Shown here in pieces: positions 10,638-23,037 of a stretch of DNA of 64,000 nt. Made by a program: the position numbers and the translations under genes. Source of the DNA: Trichobilharzia szidati (lineage: Eukaryota; Platyhelminthes; Trematoda; Strigeidida; Schistosomatidae); NCBI GenBank assembly GCA_944472155.2, contig OX235279.1:58315564-58379563 (forward strand), written 5' to 3'. How positions within the stretch are numbered: position 1 is the first letter of the stretch; every line of letters starts with the position of its first letter. The notes beneath the pieces are model-generated. The model saw only the letters and a program-made list of their open reading frames with translations. It had not been told where the DNA came from and searched no databases.

Positions 10638-10845
10638 TTTGGTGGATAGTGACTGGCGGTGGAATCCAGGATGTGCATTTCTTCCCATTTGGGGCTCGTC
10701 ACTGGATATACTTGCATTCTGTTCCCCAGTCAGTTACTGATGGTCTTCCAACACAGACTCATTCGAATCCAGTACCCATAGTTCCAAACGCCAAAGTGGT
10801 TTTCGCTAGACCACATGGGCCACGAGAGTCACCTCTTGTGCAACG
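10638..10845 (-). mobile_element. tRNA-derived SINE, type 2 (minus)
   Basis: Read on the minus strand it has CTCGTGGCCCATGTGGTCTA (box A-like) and a box B-like GGATTCGAATGAG, then a tail ending CCGCCAGTCACTATCCACCA. This matches the 6862-7030 copy. Confidence 0.6.
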
Positions 10846-10859
10846 GGTATCAGTTATTA

Positions 10860-11070
10860 TCTAATTCAATTTAGACTTTCCCGTTGATTGATTGGACCGA
10901 AATGCTCCGTCTCTAGATTCCACTGCTAGTCAGCATCCATCAAATTACTTCAAGTTGAATCCTCAGACATCGTCGAAGCATCCTCACTGAGAGCAAAAAT
11001 CTCAATAGAGGCAAAGCACTTTGGTCCAGTCACTCAATGGGAAAGTTCAAATTGAATCAAATAATAATTG
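10860..11070. repeat. composite of SINE type 2 tail and inverted 100-bp units
   Basis: 10864-10912 and 10964-11060 are inverted relatives of each other (TTCAATTTAGACTTTCCC against GGGAAAGTTCAAATTGAA). Between them sits a SINE type 2 tail at about 10913-10950. It looks like nested or palindromic repeat debris. Confidence 0.5.
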
Positions 11071-12317
11071 TGCAATTATCATCCCTTTCCCTTGGTCCAT
11101 GTATCAGCATTCCAACGTGTACATATCTTTTTTGATTTAATCGTTACTATTAGTCTTTGTTTGAGGTTGATTCCTATTCTAAATATTTCACTTTACCATT
11201 GGGTGATGGTGGACTGCTGAGGGTAACATGTTGTTATATGATTGCTATTTTGTTTGAATGAATCCGAGGTTATGTCGTGGGGACTACCTGATCATGAACT
11301 GTCAACGGGAAACGCGTTTGCTGTGTTTGATTCCTGCCAACAGAGTTTTGTCCCACCTTGTTGGGAATTTTCTATTTGATTCTCAGGTATTTCTTGGGAT
11401 TATTTTTTGGTTGATCGATATTGTTGTACAGTACTTATTTTGTACGTGAGAAACATTTGGACTGTATAGCGGCCTAACGGCATTTTCGAGGTAATTGTGC
11501 GGTTTTGATAGGTAATTATTAGTTAATACTACCACAGATTTTATCGCATACAACTGTTTGTTTGCTGCTGTTGGGATGTTTTAGGACCCTGAGTCACTCA
11601 CTAAGGCTTGGTCAGCTATACAGAAGAACGCATCAATTGGTTCTCTACCTTCAAACCACCAAACTTGGATTTTGGCCGTTACACTATTTACTTAACCTCA
11701 CTAGAGCGAGTGAACTGGTTAATGCACGCTAAAGTTGCTAACAGTGGGATGCTGTGTTTGGTGTTTTGGTGAACAGTCGTATTTATGAAGAAGGTGAGAC
11801 GTGGAGATGCAACTACGAACGTTCTTCAAATTGCTCTAGGCAGAGGCATATTAGAAATTCACTGATTGTATCTTCCTTGAATTTCAGATTTGCAATTAGT
11901 TAATTCTTCGGCATATTTAGCTCATTCATAATTAATTTTAATCCTTTTTTCATCCAAATATTAATTACACATAGAATGGTGATCAGATCATGACTAACAT
12001 CAGTATTTATTGTGTACTTAAGTTGTTTGGAGAAATGTTTTATTTGGTTGACTGTTATGACCACTTTTTACTGCCCAAATGCGTTACATCGAACGATAAC
12101 AAGTCAGTTGGTTTAGAAATGAGTAACTATAAAATACTGTATCTGGAATTTCTGTTGGAAGAATGGGAAGTGAATTCAGGTTTACTAAAGATTATGTGTT
12201 TAGAAGAAGTGCTAAATAATAAAAGTAACTCTGTCACAGCCTGAATATACACAAATAAATGATATTTGCATTAACAAAATAATAAATAATAATGTTAATG
12301 TCACTGGTCGTGCATCC
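11071..12317. other. no recognised content
   Basis: Two frames of 63 and 84 codons (11258-11449 and 11990-12244) have no recognisable motifs. No exon signals stand out. Confidence 0.4.
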
Positions 12318-13410
12318 ATCCTGATTATTATTATTGTATCCTTTAATTCCTAGAGGAACATAGGGCTTCAGTCGTGCGTCTCCATTGAGTTCGGTTCTCT
12401 GCTAGAGTCTTCACCTGGCTCCATGTCTGCCCACACGTTTTCATCTTCTCTTCACATGACCTCCTTCAAGTCACCCTTGCACTGACGACCAACTCGCCGC
12501 TTCTCTTTCGGGTTCCACTCGAGCGATGGCTTGTCTAGTGATGTCACTTGATGGTATCCTCAGAGTATGGCCAATCCATCTCCATTTCTTCCCGCTTGTT
12601 TGTTTCACAATCGGTTCTTGGTTGGTTCGCTCCCAGAGATCCCTGTTGCTGATCTTTTCTAACTGGCCATCTGATCTTGAGTGGTATTGACCGAAGACAA
12701 CTGTTAATGAAGGTCTGTAGTTTGTTTGAGATGCTCTTTATGACGCGCAGTGCAAGTCTCTGATCCGTATAGTAGCACTGACTTCACATTGGAGTTGAAA
12801 ATCCGGATCTTACTTTTGATGCTGAGTGTTGTTGACCTCCACACAGACATGAGAGTAGTGAAAGCTTATCTTGCTTTTCCGATTCTTGCTTTGATATCCT
12901 CGTCAGTTCCGCTTGTAGTTGAAACGATGCTTTCCAGGTAGGTAAGAGAGGTTGTTTCTTTCAGGTTCCTCCCATTTATGCTGATTGTTGTCTGTTTTTG
13001 TTGCTGTTGGTGGTGTTGCCCAGGAATCTTCATCACCTCTGTCTTCTCTATGTTCACGTGAAGTCCTATCTTTGATGCTTCTTCTGCCAACTTGTTGCTT
13101 TTCGCTTGCATATCTTCCAGCTTACGAAGTCCAGATCCTCCAAGTTTTTTGTGTGAGTCCATTTTATGCCTGTTTCCTCGTTACCCAGCCTGCTGTTTGT
13201 CGCATTATCCAGTCTACTGCAATCAGGGAAATCATTGGCGATAGTAGGCAGCCAGCTTGTCTTACTCCTGTCTTCACTTCGAAGGGTTCCGTAAGTTTCC
13301 CGTTGTGGATTACTCGGCATGCAGCATTGTCGTACAGCTGTTGGATGAGATGTATAATTGTCCATCCTGAAGAAGGACTGAAAATACTGAGTGCCACCAT
13401 ATCTTCAACT
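12318..13410 (-). mobile_element. RTE LINE, 5'-truncated, lacking the FADD catalytic box
   Basis: Minus-strand frames give successive parts of an SR2-like RTE reverse transcriptase. 13164-13400 encodes IHLIQQLYDNAACRVIHNGK, then FEVKTGVRQ and LLSP. 12866-13162 encodes KLEDMQAKSNKLAEEASKIG and GLHVNIEKTEVMKI, then the thumb region. Conceptual frames down to 12320 give the usual RTE C-terminus, and the element ends in an AAT repeat at about 12325. The catalytic FADD segment expected between LEDLDF and KLEDMQ is missing through a frameshifting deletion at about 13121-13127. The copy at 30925-32035 carries the same deletion. There is no endonuclease domain because of 5' truncation. Confidence 0.88.
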
Positions 13411-14234
13411 GATACTTATCTAGCCTAGTAGTTAACACAAAGAATTTTCCATAAAGAGGTAAATAATTAACACCAGTATTTATAAAGTTTGTAGCAAAAG
13501 ACGTGTTTATATTAATCAAACAGTATGCTTACTATTTTATTAGCACAAGCTTTGAAATTTATGAAATGAAATTAAAGGAAAATAGCATAAAAAGCAAAGA
13601 ACTGTAAATCACATAGGGACATTGCCATCTACAAACAGTCCTAACAAGCTGATTATAATTTCTACTAACTATGTTACAAAAATTATTCACTTGGGAAAAA
13701 TCGTTTTGTATCATTGTTCATATTACTCCATACACTAAACTATGTACGCGATTTCAAATCATTATTGACTGAGTAAGCTTAAAATGTTTTTGGAGGTTCT
13801 GTTAAAGTTGACTGTTCAGTCAAGAAGCAATAAACAACCTTTGCAAGCGTTTCGATTCATATTTTAATGTCCCATTCAAGCTGTGACTGAATAGTGGCTG
13901 CGGACTAGTTGAGTAGTTCATCAAAGCATCCTATCTATGGTTTCAATCAACATTCTTTTTGATGAATAAATAACTTCAGTTTTTGGTTATACTCTCACTT
14001 ACTCATGATCTCTCGAACAGTTTCGTTGGCCAGTCTAGGCAATGTATGTGAGACATCCTTGACTTTTTCGGTCCTACGCTGCTGGTTAGCTATTCAGTTT
14101 AGCTGACTGCTCATCGGTCTCAAAGTCAGCAAGGAGCTACCGCGATTCATTTATCATTTATAGTCCTGTTCTGGGAATCTACTTTAATTTAGGCCACTTG
14201 AAACAGTTCCCGACATTTACGTTCTTCCATGCAC
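13411..14234. other. no recognised content
   Basis: AT-rich spacer between two RTE copies. No ORF of interest. Confidence 0.4.
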
Positions 14235-15290
14235 CAAAGAATTATTGTTGTTATTCATTCTTTGCTTTCAGAGTGGAACAAAGGGTCCAGCTGCACATCT
14301 TCATCCCACTCGGTTCTCTACTAGCCCTTGCAATTGGCTCCACGACCGTCCACAAATGTCCTTTCTTCCTCATATAACCTTCCCTACGTCACCGACGGAC
14401 ACCTACCCCATTCTCCTCACATTTGGGTTGCAATCGAGGTCCTCAGTGGTTTCTTTGGAGTATGTCCAATCCATCTTCACTTCATTCTTCAAAGTTTTCA
14501 GTAGCCTGTTGAAAAGGATTTTAGTGCCGCGTGCGCCAAGTCCCTGAAACATATGAAATTACTGACTAGACATTAGTGATAAAAATTGGGATCTTGTTCC
14601 TTGTTCTGAGTGCTATTGATCTTCAAAATGAGTAATGAACATCTGTCTCGCTTCCCCAATGCCGACTGTCTATGATTTCCTTATCTGAGCTATCTTTCAA
14701 AGCGATGCCGATTCGATAGGCGAAAGAGACGAATTCCTCTAGATTCTTCTCATTGATGGTAATCGGTGCTTGTTGTTGTTGATAGTTGGACTGAACTGAG
14801 CTGAAGTCCGGTGTTTCGTTCTTTGAAAATCTTAGCCATAAGTCACCCACGAAATCCATGTAGTGGAGCGTTGTTTTTTGGTCCAACGTGTATCTGTCTT
14901 CTTACTTTTCACTCAAAGTCTACCATCTGATTCATTTACTCATAAAAAAATTATCAGTGACAGTAGGAAGTGTTGTATTCTCCTACCTTGAATTCAAATG
15001 ATTCACTGCGCTTTCCGTTGTAAATTACTTTTCATGCGGTATCATAATATAGCTGTTGATGAATGAGGTTTATAAATACTTGTGATACAACACTCCGGTG
15101 ATGAAACAGTTATCAAATTACTTCTCCAACGACGCTGTCCAAAGCCTATTCAAAGTCGATAAAGTTGAGATAGAGAGTCAACCGTCATTCTAGGTCCTCT
15201 CGATGGTGATGCGTAGTAGCAATTTGGTCCACACATGACTTACTTTTGCTGAGTCCAGCATGTTTCAGGGGTTTCTAGTCCCATGCCCAG
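14235..15290 (-). mobile_element. old, heavily decayed RTE LINE
   Basis: Minus strand. 14240-14400 aligns with the 3' part of the 12318-13410 copy (the CACTCGGTTCTCTACTAG region). 14623-14886 gives a frame with PITINEKNLEEF, matching SINGRNLKE of the other copy. Near 15060-15230, frames resemble NFIDFE and the RT fingers region. Frameshifts are many, so this is much older than the neighbouring copies. Confidence 0.65.
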
Positions 15291-17579
15291 CCTTTCCCAT
15301 TTTCCAGGCTTAGGACCAACTTATAGACACGGCGAGGTTAGAGAACAGGAATGCACTTCCAAAAAAGTGTAGTCACCCTTCAAAGACTCCCTTTCAAGGA
15401 GAAACACTTCTCCATTTGTCACTTCTGTTGAAAATCGACACCAAAATGATCCATGTTTTTTCTCAAGCAAATTGATTTTGATGACTGACAAGCTAGTTAG
15501 TGTAGTCGTATATTTCAACTGAATGCTAGTTAATAATATTTGGACATTCTACCACAGGTGTATTCAATGATCGCCAATGTTGGTTTATTATCTGGTTACC
15601 TCACAGTCATTTTGCGACATAGTTTATTGGAGAAGGCATTTCATGATTATCGAATTTGACTTTTGAATTTTTGTGAGTAGTTAAATTCATTCTTTGTATT
15701 GTTCAGGCCTTGGTATTTAATGCTCAGGGAAAGACTAGGAAATGTTAAAGGTATCTGTCATGACTTATTTAGCCAAAGAGAACACATGCTGCTAAAATTG
15801 TATAATAGGAATCAAGGCCACATAAAAAATTTAAGACTTAAGGAGATGACTGTTTTTCCAACGGATATCAGAAATTAGAATTGCATAAACTTGTAATCAC
15901 AATGTCTGGGTACATATATATATTCACAGACATAGCATACATGCATTCATGATGAAGGATCTCATAGCTTGAAGCCTTAGTCTGGAGTACAAACACTGAA
16001 TTCACCTATGTCTAATTGTTTCTGATAAAGTTTTTGAATCGAGGGAAGGGAAGATTATTTCCTTCCATAAGTGATTTTTGACGTGTCTGGATACAGAACA
16101 TGCTTGAAGAACACTTCATCTTATCTAAATCAAGATTGCAGCTATTTTACGTGCAAACATGTTAAAAGTGATGAATAAATAGCCACTGAAAACAATTATG
16201 TTAAATGACAACTGGAACCATCAAAAGTTAAAACATCTGTAACAGAAATGCTCCCATACAGACAGCTGAAATGTGAGGTTTTGAAACTTGGTGAAGTTAC
16301 GCTGGAAATAAGAATGTTAAATGCAGTAAACGTAATTTTTCACAAATCTGTAATTTCCGTGATTCTCACGGATTCTGGTGTTTTACCTTATATTTTATTC
16401 ACTATGTCACATACCACACAGTGGTCTTAAGCTACAAATTTTACCCTTAGGAAATTTAAAAGTTCTTGATATTTTACACAGTTTTTTAAGCAATGTGTTA
16501 CGTATGAATATTATGACCTTGCAGACTACGAGCGAATCTAACTTAATGCGCTGGCTAATCTGTCAACAACAACAACAATACCGCCGGGCACGCAAGACAA
16601 AGAAAGAAGACTGGACGTTGATACGAGAGCTTTTACTGTCTCTACAACAGTCGAAAATGTTAAAGAAAACTCCGTATTTATACAGTTAGGAAAATCAATG
16701 TCACATTTAAAAAATATTAACACTTAATGGGAATTTAGTAAATTCAATCATGCAGGTGCGAAAAATCAATATTGATGAGTCACCAGTGTATATATCACAA
16801 TGAACAGCTGAGAATTCCACATTTCATCAAGATGAATAGTAATATTAAAATTCATATAACTAACTATTTATAAATTTTTCAATGCACCAATAAAGGAGCT
16901 TCGGGTGGAGGACTGGTACCAGTTTCACGATATATGCTTCTGTTTTTCCAGGAATAATAACTGATACCATAATGAATACTCATATTCTGGCTAAATTTAT
17001 ATGCTGGGTAGGTTTTTCTGGGTAGAAACCAGTGGGAACCTAAATTCAAGTTATACAACTACACTATTTTACGTTATATATGTCCAAACCAAGTTCACTT
17101 TTAACGGTTTGAAAAAATTTGGGCATTGGGTATATGATATTCACTATAATAAAGGTTTTTTTGTATTTCCCAATGAATGAAAAACAAAACGATATTGTTT
17201 TTACTGACGTTTCGCTATTTAATGCTAATAGGTTTATCAGAGTATACTTTATTATAATGTACACTACTTTACATTTAAAAGTGTTTCTAAAGACTTGAGT
17301 AAATTTTTCATATAGCATGGATTGCATCAATACAAGTAACTTGAGCAGAAATATCTATATACTTAGCAGTAAGGCAAAGCAGAGATTCGCAATTTGAAAA
17401 TTTTTTAAACTAGTGCAAATTTTCTGCTGCCTTTCTATAACGATAACATTTGATTTTTCTATTCCGATTCTGAGTTAAAAACTTAAGTATATATGAAAGT
17501 GTAAATATCCCCATAGTGTATTCAGAACAAGAAAAAATTTTAAGCGAATAATTGTTTTCAGACCTTCACTGATACAGTG
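15291..17579. other. no recognised gene
   Basis: Short ORFs such as 16248-16430, 16378-16689 and 17064-17330 carry no family signature. A short (CAA)n run lies at about 16563-16579. Confidence 0.4.
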
Positions 17580-17915
17580 CATTAATGATAAGTTACCATT
17601 AGTGACCAAATCAATGTGTATATACAAATTTAATTGCTCTCGTGGAGTCAGTTATACACACACGTGGATATATACTTGTTTGGCTTGAAAAAGGCGTAAC
17701 CAAATTAATAGCTGGTGCTATCTTATCCTATCTAGAGGATAGTGAACATCACATCAAAACAGATGAGTCACTTACGGTTTTGTACCGAGCATCCAACAAA
17801 CTGCATAAAAGTATACCACTACGTCTCCTGTCCATATATAAAGCTATAGGGATCATTGAGAACAAAACTAACTCACGTGTGCAAAAAAGTAAATTCGTCC
17901 TTTACGTTTACTTTG
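17580..17915 (+). pseudogene. PLE GIY-YIG endonuclease relic
   Basis: Two frames join into a C-terminal PLE endonuclease. NDKLPLVTKSMCIYKFNCS (about 17585-17640) parallels LKDKIPLLTNSMCVYQFTCS of the 23-25 kb PLE. After a frameshift, 17642-17915 gives AILSYLEDSEHHI and VLYRASNKLHKSIPLRLLSI, which parallel AIIEHLVDNDHPI and VIYKAKSNLPKSLRTRLICI. It ends at RVQKSKFV, matching CVQKNFV. No RT survives. Confidence 0.75.
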
Positions 17916-18097
17916 GCTCACTATAAGGTGATAAGGGATGTAATAATCCCGTATTGCACCCTCCTTACTCCTTTTCACCTAATTTACTTAAGACCGTTGT
18001 TGTCACTATTATTTTTCATCCTTTGGATTTACACTAAGCCTGCCTTATCACTATTATTTGGTTACAGTGAGTTATATGACCACTTTATTTTATTAAC

Positions 18098-18117
18098 ATA
18101 TATATATATATATACAT
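18098..18117. repeat. TA microsatellite
   Basis: An uninterrupted TA run immediately before an RTE 3' fragment. Confidence 0.8.
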
Positions 18118-18118
18118 A

Positions 18119-18380
18119 ATGGAGATGCATCTGGCATACGTTGGGGAGGCCATCGAATGACGTCGCGCTCATTGCAGACCATCACTCGAGTGGAATCCAA
18201 CTGGGAATTGATGAGTGGGTTGTCGTTGCAAGGGTGACATGGAAGAGATCAAACGAAGAGGAGGTGAGAGATTATGGGGAATTGTGAACCCAGATGAAGA
18301 GAACAGTAGGAAATGGAACAAAATGGAGATGTGTTGTTGAAGGCTTATGTTCCACTTGGAACCTAAGGGAATAATATATG
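18119..18380 (+). mobile_element. RTE LINE 3' end
   Basis: Fragments resemble the RTE C-terminus (IWHTLGRPSNDV, then GIQLG) and the usual end GCTTATGTTCCACTTGGAAC followed by GGGAATAATA. It is strongly 5'-truncated. Confidence 0.65.
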
Positions 18381-19819
18381 TATATATATTACTTGTAATC
18401 CGTGGAAATCACATTCAGCATGCCTATTAATTTCGCTATATTTTTATAGTATTCATGTCTCTTTCACACCAATGAGTAAAACTTACCCAATGAAATTTAT
18501 AATTTTGTTGATGACAAATACACGAGCTGTCAATTAATTGTTTATTCACACTTTATTTCAAGTTCTTAATGGATGTACATTTCATAAGCATTTAAATGAC
18601 AATCAAACCCAAGGAACTATTATTCCGTCTTGTATTTACGCTCAAACACAATTTCTGAGATATTACTGGTTACTGTAATTCCAGCATTCACGGATTTATA
18701 ACTATAGAGCCTGAAGAAGTTATTGAAAACAACTGTTTGCTTGAAATTTTTCTCGTTATGCATATATTAATTAGACTGTCAACTACCAAAATGAATATCA
18801 AAACTGGTCCGAAAATTCCAACCAGCTTATGGATTAGTTTAAAATATTTCGTGCGATAATAAACTATAAAAAACTAATAATTGATAGACATCACTTGAGG
18901 ATTTTGCAGAAGGCAAATAATTTAATCGCCCCATATATTTAAAAGTCTTTTTCTCCACAAAATATGGATTTTTGTGAATTTTTCCCATCCATATCTCCTG
19001 ATAAAACACTTAAATTTCTCTGAATAAATCGACTAGATATCGTGAAGGTTAGGGTAATAAAAACCAAATAATAATAGGACATGCAGTAGATAGAAACATT
19101 ACACATCACATCTATTAAAAAAAACAAGCAGATTGTTCTACTCTCATCATTTCTCTGCAACGTGTTTCATAGTTTAATATGATGGATACTGGACATTTCC
19201 TGACATGTTAGTCTTAAAATAACTGTAATTTGATTGTGTCAACTTAGGAAGTCCTAAATATATATAGATCTCTTGCAAATTTAAATTTTTTTCTTGTCAA
19301 TACTTTTAACTTTTTTTTAAGCTGAATAGAAATTCGATATTGGAAATATTTATTAAGTATGATTATCAGTAAAACAGGTAGAAAAATGGACGAATATAAA
19401 CAAAAGGATATTTACATATGTGCATAAGGTCCACGTTTATACTCAGTTAAATACATAGTATAGGAAAAATACTCATCAAGGCAAGTAGTTCAGGGAAGAT
19501 CCCCTCTTCAGAAAGTTTATTTGCTTAGCTATACAATAGCGTTTGCGGCAAGCAGGTACTGTACACTGACCGAAGTAGTTTGCCGGTTGCTGTAACACAT
19601 GAAGGTGGAATATGTTTTGAGATGCAAATAGAAACGGCAGCAGACTCCGTAAATATGGTCACTTTAAAATTCTAGTCAGTGAAGCTTACACTCACAATCT
19701 AGTGTCAGTGTCAGAACAGGAAATGAAATGCTTTAAATCAATCATCCTTAAATATTGCTTTTAATACCTTAATACACAATCAAATGCCAATAGTCTCTCA
19801 TTTAAACGGCACAGAGAAT
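18381..19819. other. no recognised content
   Basis: AT-rich. A 73-codon minus frame (18939-19160) is unassigned. Confidence 0.4.
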
Positions 19820-20960
19820 AACTCGAATATTTAAGTTGCAAGCAAGATCTGCTGATAGTACGTCCTGACAAAGTTCGTGGTAAATTCCTAATAGACTGAG
19901 CAGTCTCTATTCAGGAAATATTATCCACACTCCAAGATAATAACACGTTCACGTTAATGATGTGAAAAGATTGAGAGACGATCAGTTAATAAGCTAGGAT
20001 ATTTACAAGTGAATTAAATCAATGGTTTTAAGGTCATCTAAAAACACGCCAAGATGGTTTTCTGCTTACCTTAATTTTAAATATGTCTGGATCCCCTCTT
20101 CATATAATTGTAAAGTGGTTAACAGAATGATTGAAGCCTGTAAGTAAACAAATCTCCAGACAATTTAAACGTTATGCTTTTGGATTTTTCGACCAATTAT
20201 GAAGAGGTGAAGATACATGACAAACCCATGATATCACCTGGAGTTGATTCACTTTTCACTAATGTTCTACTTGATAAAAATGATTTTTCCTTGTGCAGAA
20301 AAATAGAAGACAATATCTTGAATATTGGGATAATGAACTCTCATTTAAAGGAAGTACTAATTAGGTTTTCTCCAAATATTCAATTTACATTCAACGATGT
20401 GATTCAAAAACAGCAGTTGGGTCAAAAGAATCTCCTGCTCAAATGTGATGAACGATGGGTTCTCTCTTCTGAGGAAAATTGTTATTGAAAATAGTTATCC
20501 CTAGGCTTAGAAGACAAAAATATGAGTCATGAACCTGACAAGAGATCTTCACATACCTACTGAAAAATATTCTATACATGAATGCATATTTCCAAAGCGC
20601 CTCAATTGTTATATCCTACAGAAGATAATGCCGGTTTGTCTTAAGAGAACTTCCTTCACACCAAAGATGAGGTTACGATTTTCTCCAATACATCAAACGA
20701 TAAATTCTCTCATGTGATCAATTCTATGTGTATCTATCAATTCACCCGCTCCTGTGGAATAAGATTATGTCATCATATATAGGTCATTCGATACTACCTT
20801 TATCAAAGAAGGTTAAAGAGTACTACTCTACGTGGTCGCAGAATGTAAAAAGTAAAATGATTAGAAGTTCAGTAAATATACATTCTCAATACTAGCCACT
20901 CAATTCAAAGAGACATCGTATTCAAGATCATTTATAGAGTGAAGTGAACACTACCAAAGA
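19820..20960 (+). pseudogene. decayed PLE family 2 (RT plus GIY-YIG)
   Basis: Plus-strand pieces follow the order of the 23-25 kb PLE. LLIVRPDKVRG (about 19850) matches ILLTRPDKGAG. 20174-20488 has VDSLFTNVLL, KIEDNILNIGI and FSPNIQFTFNDVI, matching VESLFTNVPL, YIEDNKLNIGI and LNVQFTFNEAI. MRLRFSPIHQTINSLM (to about 20717) is the link region, and SMCVSINSP-type residues at about 20725-20760 mark the endonuclease start. The YVDD block is lost. Stops and frameshifts are numerous, and no terminal repeats were found. Confidence 0.75.
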
Positions 20961-21684
20961 TGGGAGGCATTCTTATTATTTGCACTACCGGAGTACTATT
21001 TAGCAATATGGAGAGACTCATCCTATAAACAGAGAAGAAACTGGTGAAACCATTTATTCTGTCATGGTCCTAATTTCAGGTCTTTTTTTCTTTTCAATAT
21101 TTGCTTAGTATTGCTGACTCCCTTTCGTGATCAATAAACTTAATTTTGTCTTTGCTACTGCATGCTTGAGGGAGTAATGCAGAAAACAGTTTTCTGCGTT
21201 ATTGCCCCAAGTCCATTTTCGTTTTGTAATATCCATTCATTTATCTTTCTTTGTTCATTCATCATTACGCAACCATTTAAAACACTTTTATCAGTCTTCA
21301 CCATTTTAGGCAAAAATTAAACGTCACGTACAAGGTCATTTATGGAGTGAGACGCTCAAAGGTCATTTTCGTCCATGTTAGTCGGCCATGTTAGATTGCA
21401 GTTCCGTAGCTGTTCGTTTACAACATTGGTTGTTCCGTTTATCCAGCAGTTATTCACAACTTATCTTGATGCACATTATTCACAAATGTTGCGTTTCACT
21501 GCATTATTGTTTCCGTTTCTGTTAAAATTAGTTATTTCGTTTGTTTCGAAAGTTTTTACCACCAGGTCAGTGCATTCATTTCACTGTAATTGTTTCATAC
21601 GTTGCATTCATGTATGGCTTCAGTGTTTTAGTTGTTTTTCAGATATTAATGAACTAGTACTGTGTAGAAATTCCGTGAACATGT
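20961..21684. other. no recognised content
   Basis: A 129-codon frame at 21375-21764 is cysteine- and phenylalanine-rich without a clear motif. It overlaps a more plausible frame starting at 21685, so it is treated as a chance ORF. Confidence 0.35.
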
Positions 21685-22175
21685 TTGGGAGGCAAAAGCC
21701 ATTGTTCCAGTTCATTTTTAGTTGCAGTTATTGTTGCTGGCTCAATTGGTTACTTAATATGTAGGAATCTGGAGAAAAATGTCTTTCACGTTCATGTTTA
21801 CAGCATGCAACAATCTACGAGTGAATCTGGTGAAGACAGTACGATCAGGGTTGATATTAGCAAAGTTTTCGAAGAACTAATTAAACCTAGAGAATTTAGA
21901 ATCTGGTTTGAAGTTTAAAAAGCTTTGAAGCTTTTCGACAAGGTGCCTGTTGTCAGCTAAAAAATCAGATATATTGTGAGAGAATCAAAATCAAGCAAGG
22001 ATGAGCCACATGTGAAATATGAATGTGTGGTGTTTGTATGTACTTTTGGAAGCAAAATTAGGAAGCAACAGGAAATCCCTAAATGATTGTTAACGCCTAG
22101 ATCCAAACGCACGAACTAGGACTACCTGTAGTAAACGCGGTGTTAACAACCATTTTATTTGTCTCAAAACGATTT
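21685..22175 (+). pseudogene. unassigned coding relic, possibly a MULE/FAR1-like zinc-finger N-terminus
   Basis: One frame runs through several stops yet keeps protein-like composition. It contains ISKVFEELIKPREFRIWFEV, then KALKLFDKV, YIVRESKSSKDEPHVKYE and CVVFVCTFGSKIRK, with a frameshift to ARTRTTCSKRGVNNHFICL. The pattern of a Lys-Tyr-x-C-x5-C stretch followed by basic residues recalls the zinc-binding N-terminal region of MULE-derived proteins. This is a weak resemblance only. It could equally be an exon of an unknown degenerate gene. A hydrophobic stretch near the first residues may be chance. Confidence 0.3.
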
Positions 22176-22656
22176 GAAAAGCGGATAACATACAATGATC
22201 TGGTGAGTATTCGGTAAGAACTTAACTAGCAAGAATTACGTTTCGGATTTCGGCCTACAATCGGTGGTTTTTTCGATGTTACAACAAGCTGAGAAGCTGA
22301 TTATTCGGGGTGAAAAAATTGGCTAGTTACAAATTGCTTGTTTCAGTTTAAATAATGATATTCCTATTTTTCGGATGCTTGTGGTTTCTCCGTAGCTATA
22401 AACACGGTTGCCCATGATTTATAAGAAAACTTTAAATAAATTTTCCTTGAACCAATGGTCTTTTTTTTCTTGGCGAAGCATCTATTGAGACGATTAGGTA
22501 GCAAAGTAGAATGTTCTGTGATTGAGAGTCGTAGTCTTTGTGTTTCGGATTTATATCGCGCATCTAATTGCTATAACCCTATGGATAAAGCTTTTTCCTC
22601 ATGGTGCATTATGATATCTAGAAACCATAAGCACACTGCCTTCGGTAAATTTATTT
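22176..22656. other. no recognised content
   Basis: Includes most of a 94-codon frame (22455-22739) whose end runs into a SINE tail, so it is not considered a gene. Confidence 0.35.
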
Positions 22657-22725
22657 TTCAGGATTTTCATCATGAGCTGACATTAGTTAGAGAACCATTG
22701 GAAAACCTGGGAGTACTTATTTTAA
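22657..22725 (-). mobile_element. Sm-alpha-like SINE tail fragment
   Basis: Contains TCATGAGCTGACATTAGTTA and then GAGAACCATTGG, the 3' half of the hammerhead SINE family found at 47629-47820. The tRNA head and ribozyme are missing. Confidence 0.6.
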
Positions 22726-23037
22726 GTGACAGCAAATAGTGAGTCATTTGAGGCGATAGGATAAATACCTCTAGACGCTTTCGTGAAGAGATTAGGACAT
22801 GTTTATTTTTTCGACTAGGAGACGATTTTTTTTACCCAGAAAGCTCTCAGGATGTCCGCTTTTACTTTGTGATTCAAAGATAACGTCGAGTTGCTCATTT
22901 AGGTAGTAGCAACAGGAGATTACCTTCAGGGGGAACTACTTTAAGGTAGCTGTAGATAATGCGTCATAGAAGTAAGCAGTGTATGTTTATTGTTATTTTT
23001 TAAATCATGGAAAATTCTCATTGTAACATATAGAAAA
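22726..23037. other. no recognised content
   Basis: Left flank of the second PLE. Nothing identifiable. Confidence 0.35.

Noticed and set aside
21375..21764. 129-codon Cys/Phe-rich ORF as a gene
   Set aside because: No signal, domain or conserved spacing. It overlaps another frame with more protein-like content. Likely chance.
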